A stretch of DNA of 64,000 nt, taken from contig JBDUYP010000024.1 in NCBI GenBank assembly GCA_039944535.1, positions 148,942 through 212,941 of the forward strand, in the 5' to 3' direction. Positions 44,184-53,437 of the stretch are shown in pieces. The notes under the pieces are model-generated. The model ran no database searches. It was not told where the DNA came from and saw only the letters and a list, made by a program, of their open reading frames with translations. The position numbers and the translations under genes are program-made. Source of the stretch: JAMZMI01 sp039944535 (GTDB lineage Bacteria > Bacteroidota > Bacteroidia > Cytophagales > Cyclobacteriaceae). Within the stretch, counting starts at the first letter, position 1. Each line of letters opens with the position of its first letter.

Positions 44184-46166
44184 ATGAAGTGTCCTTTGGT
44201 TTTTGGGGTCCTGTTTTTACACCTTGCGCTATGTTGGGGTCAACCCCCCGATAGAAATGACCTGTTCGAAAAACTAAATGCTTCCCAAAATGACAGCACA
44301 AAGGCTGTCCTTCTAAATACCATTGCGCGTACCTATGCCAGAGAAAACAAGGATTCTGCTATCTATTATTTCAATCTGGCTACTCGCAAATCTCAAGAAA
44401 TTGATGAAAAAGAGTTAGAAGTTAACTCCCTCAATTTCATAGGAATGACTTATGCCATTTGGGGGGATTTTGATTCTGCTGAAAAGAGCCTGCTTGAAGC
44501 CTTAAAAGCTTGCGAAGCTTATCAGCTAGATTCTGTTAAGCACCAAACCTATTTTGGCCTGGCCAATGTGGTGGAAAGCAAAGGAGATCTCAATAAAGCC
44601 TTGAAGTACTATTTGGTCGCTTTGAAATACTTCGAAAAGACACAGGCGCATAAAAGTATTAATAGAACAAAAGCCAACATTTCCTATATATACATGAAAA
44701 CCGGAGATCTGGAAAAGGCCTATAGTTTTATCAAAGAGAGCAATAGGTACTATCGAGAATCAGGTGCTGACCGCCAACTCATGAATGGTTATAGCAGGCT
44801 CGGAGCGTGGTTTTCTCAAATGAACAAACCCGACAGTGCGATACTCTATCATAACAATGCACTCCTTTTAGCAGAAAACCTGAAAGATGACTTGAGCAAG
44901 TATGAAATAAAAATCAACCTGGCAAACACGCTGTATCAATCGAGAAAATTTGACCAGGCTGCCGGTTATTACAAAGACATCATTTCCTATTCAGAAAAAT
45001 CTGGAGGAAACCCAGGCTCCATGCTCAACGCCTGCTCCTCGATTTCAGTTTGCTATTTAATGATGAACGAGCCCAGGAATGCAACTATTTATATCAAAAA
45101 AGGACTCGAAATTTTGCCTTCCGTCAGCGAACAGAAAAACATCATTGACTACTACCACAAAATGTTTTTAGTTGACTCCTTAACAGGTGATTACAGAAAT
45201 GCCATAATCAACTATCAAAAACACATAAACCTAAAAGACAGTCTTTTCAACATCGAAAAGCATGAGCAACTCGCTGAGTTAGAGACCGAATACGAAACAG
45301 AAAAAATCACCAACCAGCGCAATCTTGCTGAGGAAAGAGCACTGCTAGCCGAGACCAAAAGCCGTCAAAACCTCATCTTGTTTATTGGTTCTTTGATTGT
45401 GGTCTTGCTGATCATAATCTCAGCTATCTTCTACTTCTCTAAACTAAAACAAGCCAAAAAGGCTGAAATGGTTGCGCTCCAACTGCGTGAATCTCAACGC
45501 AGACTGGCTCTGGAAAAGCAATACCGGGATAGCGAACTCAAGGCGCTCAAAGCTCAAATGAATCCCCACTTTATCTTCAACGTGCTCAACTCCATTCAGG
45601 AGTTTATCATCCTCAATCAGAAAGATCTGGCCAGCGACTATCTGGCCATGTTCGCCGACCTGATCCGTGGTTATCTTCACTACAGCAGTCTCGGCCATAT
45701 TCCATTGGCCGATGAGATAGAAAGCATCAGTCAATACCTGGAACTTGAAAAATTGCGCTTTGGAGAATCTATGAGCTTTGAAGTGGATTTCGACTCAAAA
45801 CTCAATACTGAGGCCATCAAAATCCCTACCATGATCATACAGCCCTATGTAGAAAATGCAATCAAACACGGGCTCTTTTCAAAGAAGGGGGACAAAAAAC
45901 TCAGCGTCGATTTTCGATCATCAGACGAAGAAACGATTATCTGCACCATTACCGACAATGGAGTTGGCCGGGCGAAAGCATCGGAACTGAAACAGCACAG
46001 CCCAGCCAAATATAAATCCTTTGCCACGGAGGCAAATGCTTCCCGTCTGGAGCTTTTCAATCAAACCACCTATAAAAAAATCGGAGTGGAAACAGAAGAC
46101 CTAACGGACGAAAATGGACCGAGCGGCACACGTGTAATCATCACCATACCGAGTATCAAAAAATGA
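44184..46166 (+). CDS. LytS-type sensor histidine kinase with TPR sensor domain
   Basis: A 660-residue protein. Signal-like N terminus (LVFGVLFLHLALCWGQ), then about 350 residues of TPR-type helices (EVNSLNFIGMTYAIWGDFDS, NIVE-like and KANISYIYMKTGDLEKAYSF), one transmembrane helix (LILFIGSLIVVLLIIISAIF, about 398-417), a coiled coil, and a His_kinase domain with phospho-acceptor His in KAQMNPHFIFNVLNSIQEF. The ATPase part has IIQPYVENAIKHGL and CTITDNGVGRAKA. TPRs are probably periplasmic. It overlaps the response regulator gene by 4 bp and forms a two-component system with it. Confidence 0.92.
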   Translation: MKCPLVFGVLFLHLALCWGQPPDRNDLFEKLNASQNDSTKAVLLNTIARTYARENKDSAIYYFNLATRKSQEIDEKELEVNSLNFIGMTYAIWGDFDSAEKSLLEALKACEAYQLDSVKHQTYFGLANVVESKGDLNKALKYYLVALKYFEKTQAHKSINRTKANISYIYMKTGDLEKAYSFIKESNRYYRESGADRQLMNGYSRLGAWFSQMNKPDSAILYHNNALLLAENLKDDLSKYEIKINLANTLYQSRKFDQAAGYYKDIISYSEKSGGNPGSMLNACSSISVCYLMMNEPRNATIYIKKGLEILPSVSEQKNIIDYYHKMFLVDSLTGDYRNAIINYQKHINLKDSLFNIEKHEQLAELETEYETEKITNQRNLAEERALLAETKSRQNLILFIGSLIVVLLIIISAIFYFSKLKQAKKAEMVALQLRESQRRLALEKQYRDSELKALKAQMNPHFIFNVLNSIQEFIILNQKDLASDYLAMFADLIRGYLHYSSLGHIPLADEIESISQYLELEKLRFGESMSFEVDFDSKLNTEAIKIPTMIIQPYVENAIKHGLFSKKGDKKLSVDFRSSDEETIICTITDNGVGRAKASELKQHSPAKYKSFATEANASRLELFNQTTYKKIGVETEDLTDENGPSGTRVIITIPSIKK

Positions 46167-46909
46167 AAGTAACCATCATAGATGACGAGGCGAAAGCCCG
46201 AAACCTCCTCAAAATATTGATTGAGGAAAATTGCAAAAACATCACAGATATTCAAGAGGCTGAAAACCTGCTCGACGGAGTTGAAACCATCAAAAAGCAG
46301 AAACCGGATATCGTATTTTTGGATATCGAAATGCCGGGTCACACGGGGCTGGAAATTCTCGATTTCATTGATCGTGATGATTTCGACTTTGAGATTGTCT
46401 TCACCACTGCCTACAGCGAATATGCCATTCAGGCCATTCAACTGGCAGCCCTCGATTATATCTTAAAGCCTGTAAGAGCGAGTAAAGTGAAAGAAGTGGT
46501 ACAAAAAGCTTCGTCTTTTCTGGGTAAGTCTAAGATCACAAAGCAGATCGAAGAGCTTAAGAATGTGTTCCAATCTTCTTCTTTCAAAAAAATTGGTCTT
46601 CCGGTAAGCGATGGTGTGGAGTTTGTCCCGTTCGATGATATCGTAGTGATGGAAGCAGATGGCATGTACACCAAAATTGACACCACATCCAGCAACTACC
46701 TCATCAGCAAACCGCTCAAGTACTTCGTCGACTTGCTCGAAAAAGTAACTCAGTTTTACAGACCTCACCGATCATTCCTGATCAACCTGCAGCACATCAA
46801 AAAGTACGTAAAAGCAGACGGAGGATACATTGTGATGGACAATGAAAAATCCGTTTCGCTATCCAAAGAGAAAACCGAAGAGTTCGTCGGGCTCATGCAA
46901 ACCCTTTAG
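46163..46909 (+). CDS. LytTR-family response regulator
   Basis: A 248-residue regulator. The receiver domain (about 1-120) has the acidic pair in TIIDDEAKAR, phospho-acceptor Asp in PDIVFLDIEMPGHTGLE, FTTAYSEYAIQAI and the conserved KPVRASK. The LytTR DNA-binding domain (about 140-248) shows DGVEFVPFDDIVVMEADGMY, FYRPHRSFLINLQHI and DGGYIVMDNEKSVSLSKE. Cognate partner of the upstream kinase by overlap. Likely targets are its own operon and the surface-protein gene 89 bp downstream, since both share the TTTCAGCAACTGA word. Confidence 0.93.
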   Translation: MKVTIIDDEAKARNLLKILIEENCKNITDIQEAENLLDGVETIKKQKPDIVFLDIEMPGHTGLEILDFIDRDDFDFEIVFTTAYSEYAIQAIQLAALDYILKPVRASKVKEVVQKASSFLGKSKITKQIEELKNVFQSSSFKKIGLPVSDGVEFVPFDDIVVMEADGMYTKIDTTSSNYLISKPLKYFVDLLEKVTQFYRPHRSFLINLQHIKKYVKADGGYIVMDNEKSVSLSKEKTEEFVGLMQTL

Positions 46910-46971
46910 AAACTGAAACCCGCGTTTCAGCAACTGACCAGATAAATAGCCTCCCTCCGATCATAGTTTTG
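46905..46971 (+). promoter_or_regulatory. Putative LytTR site and promoter of the T9SS surface protein gene
   Basis: TTCAGCAA at 46926-46933 has a 6/8 partner, TTTAGAAA, 21 bp upstream (46905-46912). The 13-mer TTTCAGCAACTGA at 46925-46937 is identical to that at 44094-44106. TAGTTTTG (46964-46971) is an exact TAnnTTTG element 27 bp before the start codon, and no TTG is present at -33, as expected for an activator-dependent promoter. An inverted repeat CTGAAAC-CCGC-GTTTCAG (46913-46930) overlaps the site. Confidence 0.5.
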
Positions 46972-46998
46972 AAGCATTACAATCAAAATCTATGACCG

Positions 46999-49900
46999 AT
47001 GAAAAAACTCTTTACACTCGCCCTATTCTTAATATTGAATCACCTTTCCTTTGGACAGGCTACACCGGTATCGGAGTACCTGTTTACAAACGGCTCGCTG
47101 CTTAATTCTGAAAGCACCACAAATAACCTAACCTCTACTGGAAACAACCTTACCAGTGTTGCCGATAGAGACGGTTTTGCTGACAATGCCATTTCGCTAA
47201 ACGGAGATGTGCTACAAGAGCAAAGCGGAGTAACGCGCACCAATTTCTCAGTGAGCTTTTGGATGAAAACCAGCACCAATGACTCCAGCCCTCGATACAT
47301 AATAGATCAGTGGGGAGGAAACCCCGGTGGCAAAGGAGCTATTGGCTACCGCATCTATATGGAAGATGGGGAGCTTCATGCTGTAGGTAAATTTTATGTA
47401 TTCAACCAAAACATACATTTCGTGTCTGCCAACATTGGTACAGCTGGAGGTACGATTGCTGATGGTCAATGGCACCATGTCGTGCTCACCATGTCGGCTT
47501 GGTCTCGATCCACGCTCAATGGCAACTTCCCTAATGTAAGCCATAGATTGTATGTGGACAATGTAATGAAACAGCTTACAACAGTGGAGATTAGCACAGG
47601 TGGAGGTACAGGACGAACAGTGGATGCGGTTCCTTTATCGGTCGGTAATATCCAGGATTTAAGTGCTGCAGCTAACTATACAGATGAAATTGACGATATA
47701 CGATTCTATTCTAGCAAACTTACTGATGAAGAAGTCGCTACCATATATGCACAGCGTACTTCCAAAGCCAAAATTCATGTGAAAAGCGATGCTGCAGGTA
47801 ATAATGACGGCAGCTCATGGACTGATGCTTTTACTGATTTAAAAACAGCAACCGAACATGCTACAGCCGCAGGAGATGAAATATGGGTGGCACAGGGAAC
47901 CTACAAACCTGATGCATCCGATAGAACCGCTTTTTTCACCCTTAAAAATGGAGTAAAACTATACGGTGGTTTTGATGGTACAGAAACGGAAGTCAATGAA
48001 CGTGATTGGATCAATAACCCTACTATTCTATCCGGTGATTTATCAGACAATGACGATCAGGTTGTAACCTATACCAACACCTTGAGAAACGACAATTCGT
48101 ACCGGATTGTCTATGTGGAAGGCAGTGATGTTGTTATTGATGGTGTCACCATCACATCAGGTCAGGCAAACAATACGGCCAACAACGAATACAACAGAGG
48201 GGCTGCTATTTATAAAAATTCGAGTGCTTCCAATTTGACCATTCGAAATACGACACTAAGCAAGAATGTATCAAATAGAGAAGGAAATGTACATGCTCCC
48301 TTCACTGGAGAGGAGAACGAGTTGCTCATCGAAAACTGCATTGTGTATAACAATTTTGCCAGATATGGTGGAGGTTTTATCGCAACAGTAAGCGATGGTG
48401 CTACTCTGAACGCGAAAGTATATAATTCATTATTTCATTCGAATGTGGCAGGTAACATAAGCGCCAACGATGGATTTAGCGGCAGTAGTATCTTTTTTGG
48501 AGCCAATGAAGGACGCATCGACTTGACAGTCATCAACAGCACCTTTACAGAAAATGAAGACCTGGGCACCAGCGCATCCAACGACAAGGGTACGATCCTG
48601 ATCAGGAGACTAAACGACGATGGTTCTTCAGTCGTACATGCAACATTCCACAACAACATTTTCTACAACAATCTAAGCTCCACAGAGGTGGTAAACGAGC
48701 AAGCCATTGGCTTATTTAATCGAGCTAGCAATAAATTAAACAGCTTGACTTTCACCCACAACATTTCCAATCAGACCGATTTTACAACGAAAGCTACACT
48801 GGCTACCGTCACAGACAACATCAACCAGGATCCGTTATTTACTGATGCTATTTCTCAGGATTTCACTTTATTCACAGGGTCTCCTGCGATAGACGCAGGT
48901 AGCAACGACCAATTGCCAGATGATCTATTTGGAGACATCCTTGGAAACAGAAGAATCCATGCCGGCACTATAGACATGGGTGCTTATGAAAGTGGGTCAA
49001 CTGCAAGAAATACTGTAGCACCGACTGCTATTGCTCAGGATATCACGGTGCAGCTCGGAATCAACGGAGAGGTTACTATAGCAGCTTCGCAACTAAACAA
49101 TGGCTCTACCGATGACGATACACCCGACAATGAATTGGTTTTTAGTCTGGACAAGACCACATTTACTTGTGAAGATTTGGGAGATAATACAGTGACTTTG
49201 ACTGTAAAAGATGCGAGTAGAAATATCGCTACCACAACAGCCATAGTGACCGTGACTTCCAACATCAACGACGAAACCATCACCATAGCAGAGGACACCT
49301 CATGTGGTGATGCAAGCACGACAGTCTCAACAGGTAGTTCTGTTAGTGGCATCAACTATTTTTTGAGAAACAGTGCGGACAACAGCATCTTAGATGGGCC
49401 TGTTGTGGGAACGGGAGAAGCGCTTGATTTCAACACAGGTTCTATTTCCGACAATACAACATTCAACGTGTATGGAGAAGTGCCTCCTGTAAACAGCATA
49501 TCTGGTGGGTTGGATTTCGACGGTACGAATGACCGGATCGCAACGACATACACAATGTCAACCACGCATACTTTCACGCTAGAAGCCTGGGTTTTTCCGA
49601 GAGGCACATCTTGGAACAGATTATTTTCTAACATGAACTACAGTAGCCTTGGATCCACCGCCGGCGATTTTATCGTGGATACTTATGGATCTCCTGACAA
49701 TGGTCGAAACGTAAGGTTTATTTTGGATGGTGAGACCAGCGACATCCAATTGTATGCTGATCAGGTCTTGACACTGAACGAATGGAATCACGTTGCGGTG
49801 ACTTTTGACAATGGGTTGGCTAAAATATTGGTAAATGGCGTAGAAGTGGCCTCCGAAAACAATTCGGCTGTCACCCGTATTCTCGGCAGTTCTAGACCTA

Positions 49901-52900
49901 CGCACTTTGGCGTACATGGCGGAGCAAGCCCTGTTCGCTACTTCGATGGAAAAATGGATGAGGTCCGAATCTGGAATGTGGCTAAAACCGCAACAGAAAT
50001 TTCTGCAAGCATGAATGAATGCTTGCGAGGAACAGAAAGTGGATTGTCTGCTTATTTCAACTTCGAGGATGGAGAGGAAACTACCTTGACAGAAATGGTA
50101 GCAGGTAAAAATGGCACATTGGTAAATTTCGATGAAGCAACGGCCTGGGCAGAAGGACCAGAACTAGCTTGTGGGGCTGGCTGTGGTTTACAAATGAGCA
50201 ATGAGGTGAATCTAGCTGTTGGTGACCTCATTCCTCCTATCGTAAATACACAAAACGCGACCATCCTTCTAAATCCAAATGGCGTTGCGACGGTAACTGC
50301 CGCCATGATTAATAATGAATCTTCGGATAACTGCTCCACTGAATTAACCTTTAGCTTAAGCAAAACTACTTTTTCCTGTAATGACCTAGGGGATCAAATA
50401 GTGACATTGACGGTGACTGATGAAAGTGGAAACCAATCTACAGCAGATGCCACAGTGACTGTGGAAGACAGGCTCGTTCCGAGTATCTTCTTCCAAAATT
50501 TAGTCGTCGAGCTTGATGATACAGGACATGCTACAGTAGACCCCAGTTCGGTCAACACATCTTCGTTTGATCATTGTGGAGGGGAGCTATTATTTGAACT
50601 CAGTCAAACCGAATTTGATTGCACTCATCTAGGAACTAACGAAATAACTTTTACAGCTACCGATCAAAGCGGAAACGCTGCTTGGAGATCAGTCTCTATT
50701 ACGATTGAGGAATCAGCACCTACCATAGTGACTCAGGACATCACTGTAGCACTAGATGCTAATGGTATGGCAACAATTACTCCAGCGGATATCAACAACG
50801 GAACCACAGATGATTGCACCGCAAGTGAAGCACTAGTTTTAAGCCTTGATGTGGTAGATTTTTCTTGTGAGAATGTAGGAAGCACCAATATCGTGACCCT
50901 TACTGCAACCGACTTAAACGAGCACAGCTCCACCAATACAGCTATAGTGACCGTGGTAGATACTATGATTCCAGTGGTAATCACCAAGGACATCAGCATT
51001 GTACTAGACGCCAATGGAAATGCAGCCATCACAGTGACTGATATCAACAATGGCTCAACGGATAATTGCACAGATACAGAATCACTGACATATAGCTTAG
51101 ACATCACCTCTTTTGATATCAATAATGTAGGTGCAAACACCGTTACTTTATCGGTGACGGATGCAAGCGGAAATGTCGGAACAGCTACCGCTACAGTAAA
51201 TGTTGCTGACAAACCATTGCAGGTTGTATCCTTCTCTGGAAATTCAGATAAGACTTTTGGTGATGACAATTTTGATATCACAGCCACCACGGATAGCAGC
51301 TTACCCGTTTCTTTTGCAGTGATCAGCGGCGGACTTTCTATCACTCAGTCAGAGGCAGGTTCGGCAACATTTGAAATCACTGGAGCAGGAACTGCCCTAA
51401 TTGCAGTGACCAATGATGGAAGTGACGACTATGCACCATTGAATGAAACGATCACGATCAATATCGCGAAAGCAGAGCAGACCCTGGCGATAGACGAAGT
51501 TCCTACCAAAACAGTAGCGGCTGCTCCTGTGGCTATAAATGCCACAGTGAGCACCAGTCTTGCCCTGAGCTATGCGGTGAGTGGTCCTGCTACCATTGCA
51601 GATAATATTGTAACACTGGATGGCACTATAGGTACGGTGCAAGTGACGGTAAGCCAAGCGGGAAATGACAACTATAATTCAGTTTCTGAATCTATTAGTT
51701 TCGAAGTAGTAGAACAGCAAACACAGACTATTGACTTCACAGACATACCAGACTTGATTTATGGTGCAGCTGATCAAACTTTAACAGCTTCCGCATCTTC
51801 CAATTTAGCCGTCAGTTTCACGCTGATTTCTGGACCAGCTATGCTCAATGGAAACATTTTGAGTATTACCGGAGCAGGTGACATAGTAGTGGAAGCCGTA
51901 CAAAGTGGAGATGTAGATTTCCAGGCAGCTTCCGCACAACAAACAATCACGGTTGCAAAAGCAGAGCAGGTGTTAACAATAGATGAAATATCTACCAAAC
52001 CGGTAACAGCATCTCCGGTAACCATAAATGCCTCGGTGAGTTCAAACCTAACCCTGAGCTATGCAGTGAGTGGCCCTGCTACCATTGCAGATAATATTGT
52101 AACACTGGATGGCACTATAGGTACGGTGCAAGTGACGGTAAGCCAAGCAGGAAACAACAACTACAATGCGGTTTCTGCATCGGTTAGTTTCGCAGTAGTA
52201 GAAAAACAAGAGCAAACAATTTCATTCACCGATATACCAGACCTTATTTACGGAGCTTCTGCACAAACCCTTGCCGCAACAGCTTCTTCCAATCAGGCTG
52301 TTAGTTTCAGCCTGATATCTGGTCCGGGCTCACTAAGTGGGAGCATTTTGAGCATTACTGGAGTCGGTGAGATAGTAGTAGAAGCCACTCAGGCTGGAAA
52401 CGATAACTTTTTTGCCGCTAGCTCACAGCAAAGCTTCACCGTTTCCAAAGCAAGTTTGAATGTATCTGCAGATGATCAAACAATCGTTTACGGAGAGTCG
52501 ATCCCAACATTGACCTTACAATACGCCGGGTTGGTAAATGGCGATAGCGAGACAAGCTTAATTACAGTACCCGCGATTAGCACAACAGCAACTGCCAGCA
52601 GCGATGCTGGGGTTTACCCGATTACGGTGAGCGGAGGATCGGCTGACAATTATACATTCAACTATGTTGGGGCTGAACTGACCATTCTTAAAGCTGCAGC
52701 TACAATCACACTTTCTGACCTGGAGCAGGAAGTAGATGGATCAGCTAAAACACCTACCATAGTAACTTCTCCCGCTGACCTAAGCACTACCATAACCTAC
52801 AATGGAGAAACTGCAGCACCGACTGCCGTGGGAATATATCAGGTGGTGGTAACCATCGACGATGTAAACCATGAAGGTTCGGCCAGCGGCGTTTTTGAAT

Positions 52901-53136
52901 TGATAGAGCCAGTGCTGTCCCATAGTCAGGAAATCACATTTGAGGTTTACCCCAACCCCACTTCCGACTTTGTTTTGGTGCAAAGTCCACTGTCAGAGCC
53001 GACTTATATCCTTGATCTGGAAGGAAGAACAGTATTGAAAAGCATGACCAACAGGAAAATAGACGTTTCCAGTCTCTCTCCGGGCATCTACATGATCATT
53101 TCTGGAAACATGTCCGAGAGGTTAATCAAAAGGTAA
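46999..53136 (+). CDS. Giant T9SS-secreted surface protein (LamG, beta-helix, HYR-like and MBG-like repeats)
   Basis: A 2045-residue modular protein. Signal MKKLFTLALFLILNHLSFGQ; LamG-like lectin/glucanase fold at about 25-255 (FSVSFWMKTS, DGQWHHVVLTMS); right-handed beta-helix at about 260-670 (ATAAGDEIWVAQGTYKP, NGVKLYGGFDGTETEVNERD); HYR-like domain; second LamG at about 834-1070 (GLDFDGTNDRIATTYTMSTT); four more HYR-like units (VTLTVTDESGNQ) to about 1400; tandem MBG-like repeats at about 1406-1980 with SVxxx/IVYGESIPTLTLQYAG; and a type-A sorting domain FEVYPNPTSDFVLVQSP at the end. Probably an adhesin exported through the type IX system and anchored on the cell. Preceded by the LytS/LytTR pair that may control it. 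Confidence 0.92.
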   Translation: MKKLFTLALFLILNHLSFGQATPVSEYLFTNGSLLNSESTTNNLTSTGNNLTSVADRDGFADNAISLNGDVLQEQSGVTRTNFSVSFWMKTSTNDSSPRYIIDQWGGNPGGKGAIGYRIYMEDGELHAVGKFYVFNQNIHFVSANIGTAGGTIADGQWHHVVLTMSAWSRSTLNGNFPNVSHRLYVDNVMKQLTTVEISTGGGTGRTVDAVPLSVGNIQDLSAAANYTDEIDDIRFYSSKLTDEEVATIYAQRTSKAKIHVKSDAAGNNDGSSWTDAFTDLKTATEHATAAGDEIWVAQGTYKPDASDRTAFFTLKNGVKLYGGFDGTETEVNERDWINNPTILSGDLSDNDDQVVTYTNTLRNDNSYRIVYVEGSDVVIDGVTITSGQANNTANNEYNRGAAIYKNSSASNLTIRNTTLSKNVSNREGNVHAPFTGEENELLIENCIVYNNFARYGGGFIATVSDGATLNAKVYNSLFHSNVAGNISANDGFSGSSIFFGANEGRIDLTVINSTFTENEDLGTSASNDKGTILIRRLNDDGSSVVHATFHNNIFYNNLSSTEVVNEQAIGLFNRASNKLNSLTFTHNISNQTDFTTKATLATVTDNINQDPLFTDAISQDFTLFTGSPAIDAGSNDQLPDDLFGDILGNRRIHAGTIDMGAYESGSTARNTVAPTAIAQDITVQLGINGEVTIAASQLNNGSTDDDTPDNELVFSLDKTTFTCEDLGDNTVTLTVKDASRNIATTTAIVTVTSNINDETITIAEDTSCGDASTTVSTGSSVSGINYFLRNSADNSILDGPVVGTGEALDFNTGSISDNTTFNVYGEVPPVNSISGGLDFDGTNDRIATTYTMSTTHTFTLEAWVFPRGTSWNRLFSNMNYSSLGSTAGDFIVDTYGSPDNGRNVRFILDGETSDIQLYADQVLTLNEWNHVAVTFDNGLAKILVNGVEVASENNSAVTRILGSSRPTHFGVHGGASPVRYFDGKMDEVRIWNVAKTATEISASMNECLRGTESGLSAYFNFEDGEETTLTEMVAGKNGTLVNFDEATAWAEGPELACGAGCGLQMSNEVNLAVGDLIPPIVNTQNATILLNPNGVATVTAAMINNESSDNCSTELTFSLSKTTFSCNDLGDQIVTLTVTDESGNQSTADATVTVEDRLVPSIFFQNLVVELDDTGHATVDPSSVNTSSFDHCGGELLFELSQTEFDCTHLGTNEITFTATDQSGNAAWRSVSITIEESAPTIVTQDITVALDANGMATITPADINNGTTDDCTASEALVLSLDVVDFSCENVGSTNIVTLTATDLNEHSSTNTAIVTVVDTMIPVVITKDISIVLDANGNAAITVTDINNGSTDNCTDTESLTYSLDITSFDINNVGANTVTLSVTDASGNVGTATATVNVADKPLQVVSFSGNSDKTFGDDNFDITATTDSSLPVSFAVISGGLSITQSEAGSATFEITGAGTALIAVTNDGSDDYAPLNETITINIAKAEQTLAIDEVPTKTVAAAPVAINATVSTSLALSYAVSGPATIADNIVTLDGTIGTVQVTVSQAGNDNYNSVSESISFEVVEQQTQTIDFTDIPDLIYGAADQTLTASASSNLAVSFTLISGPAMLNGNILSITGAGDIVVEAVQSGDVDFQAASAQQTITVAKAEQVLTIDEISTKPVTASPVTINASVSSNLTLSYAVSGPATIADNIVTLDGTIGTVQVTVSQAGNNNYNAVSASVSFAVVEKQEQTISFTDIPDLIYGASAQTLAATASSNQAVSFSLISGPGSLSGSILSITGVGEIVVEATQAGNDNFFAASSQQSFTVSKASLNVSADDQTIVYGESIPTLTLQYAGLVNGDSETSLITVPAISTTATASSDAGVYPITVSGGSADNYTFNYVGAELTILKAAATITLSDLEQEVDGSAKTPTIVTSPADLSTTITYNGETAAPTAVGIYQVVVTIDDVNHEGSASGVFELIEPVLSHSQEITFEVYPNPTSDFVLVQSPLSEPTYILDLEGRTVLKSMTNRKIDVSSLSPGIYMIISGNMSERLIKR
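51586..52148 (+). repeat. Internal duplication with a 74-bp exact repeat in the surface-protein gene
   Basis: Two approximately 489-bp units encode homologous MBG-like modules. Within them 51586-51659 and 52075-52148 are identical over 74 bp while surrounding sequence has diverged, which suggests recent gene conversion or selection on that segment. The repeat could support module gain or loss by recombination. Confidence 0.8.
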
Positions 53137-53175
53137 GAGTTAGAACATGGGTTGATAAGTAGAAACAGCAACCTG

Positions 53176-53209
53176 GCCCGACTCCTTTGGAGTCGGGCTT
53201 CTTTTTTTT
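53176..53209 (+). terminator. Intrinsic terminator of the surface-protein gene
   Basis: Perfect 9-bp stem GCCCGACTC / GAGTCGGGC with a 5-nt loop, followed by TTCTTTTTTTT, 40 bp after the stop codon. Confidence 0.9.
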
Positions 53210-53437
53210 AATCTAAAAGCATTTGGTGTCACCCTGAGCTTTGGTGTCTGGTGTCACACTGAGCCTGTCGAAGGATAAGACACCACCACTGAGGCACTCC
53301 CTTACCTTCCGTCATTCAGAACTCTGGTGTCTGGTGTCACACTGAGCCTGTCGAAGTGTAAGAATCTCATGCTTAGATGCACCCTGCGAAAAAATCAGGC
53401 ACTAAGGATAAATCTCACTCAGCTAAGCCGAGCGGGT
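53210..53437. repeat. Dispersed short repeats on the left flank of the CRISPR locus
   Basis: CTGAGCCTGTCGAAG occurs at 53259-53273 and 53342-53356 within larger copies of GGTGTCACACTGAG...GTAAGA. The same word is at 61736, 62213 and (inverted) 61987 on the other side of the CRISPR-Cas locus. No gene is seen here. Confidence 0.75.
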
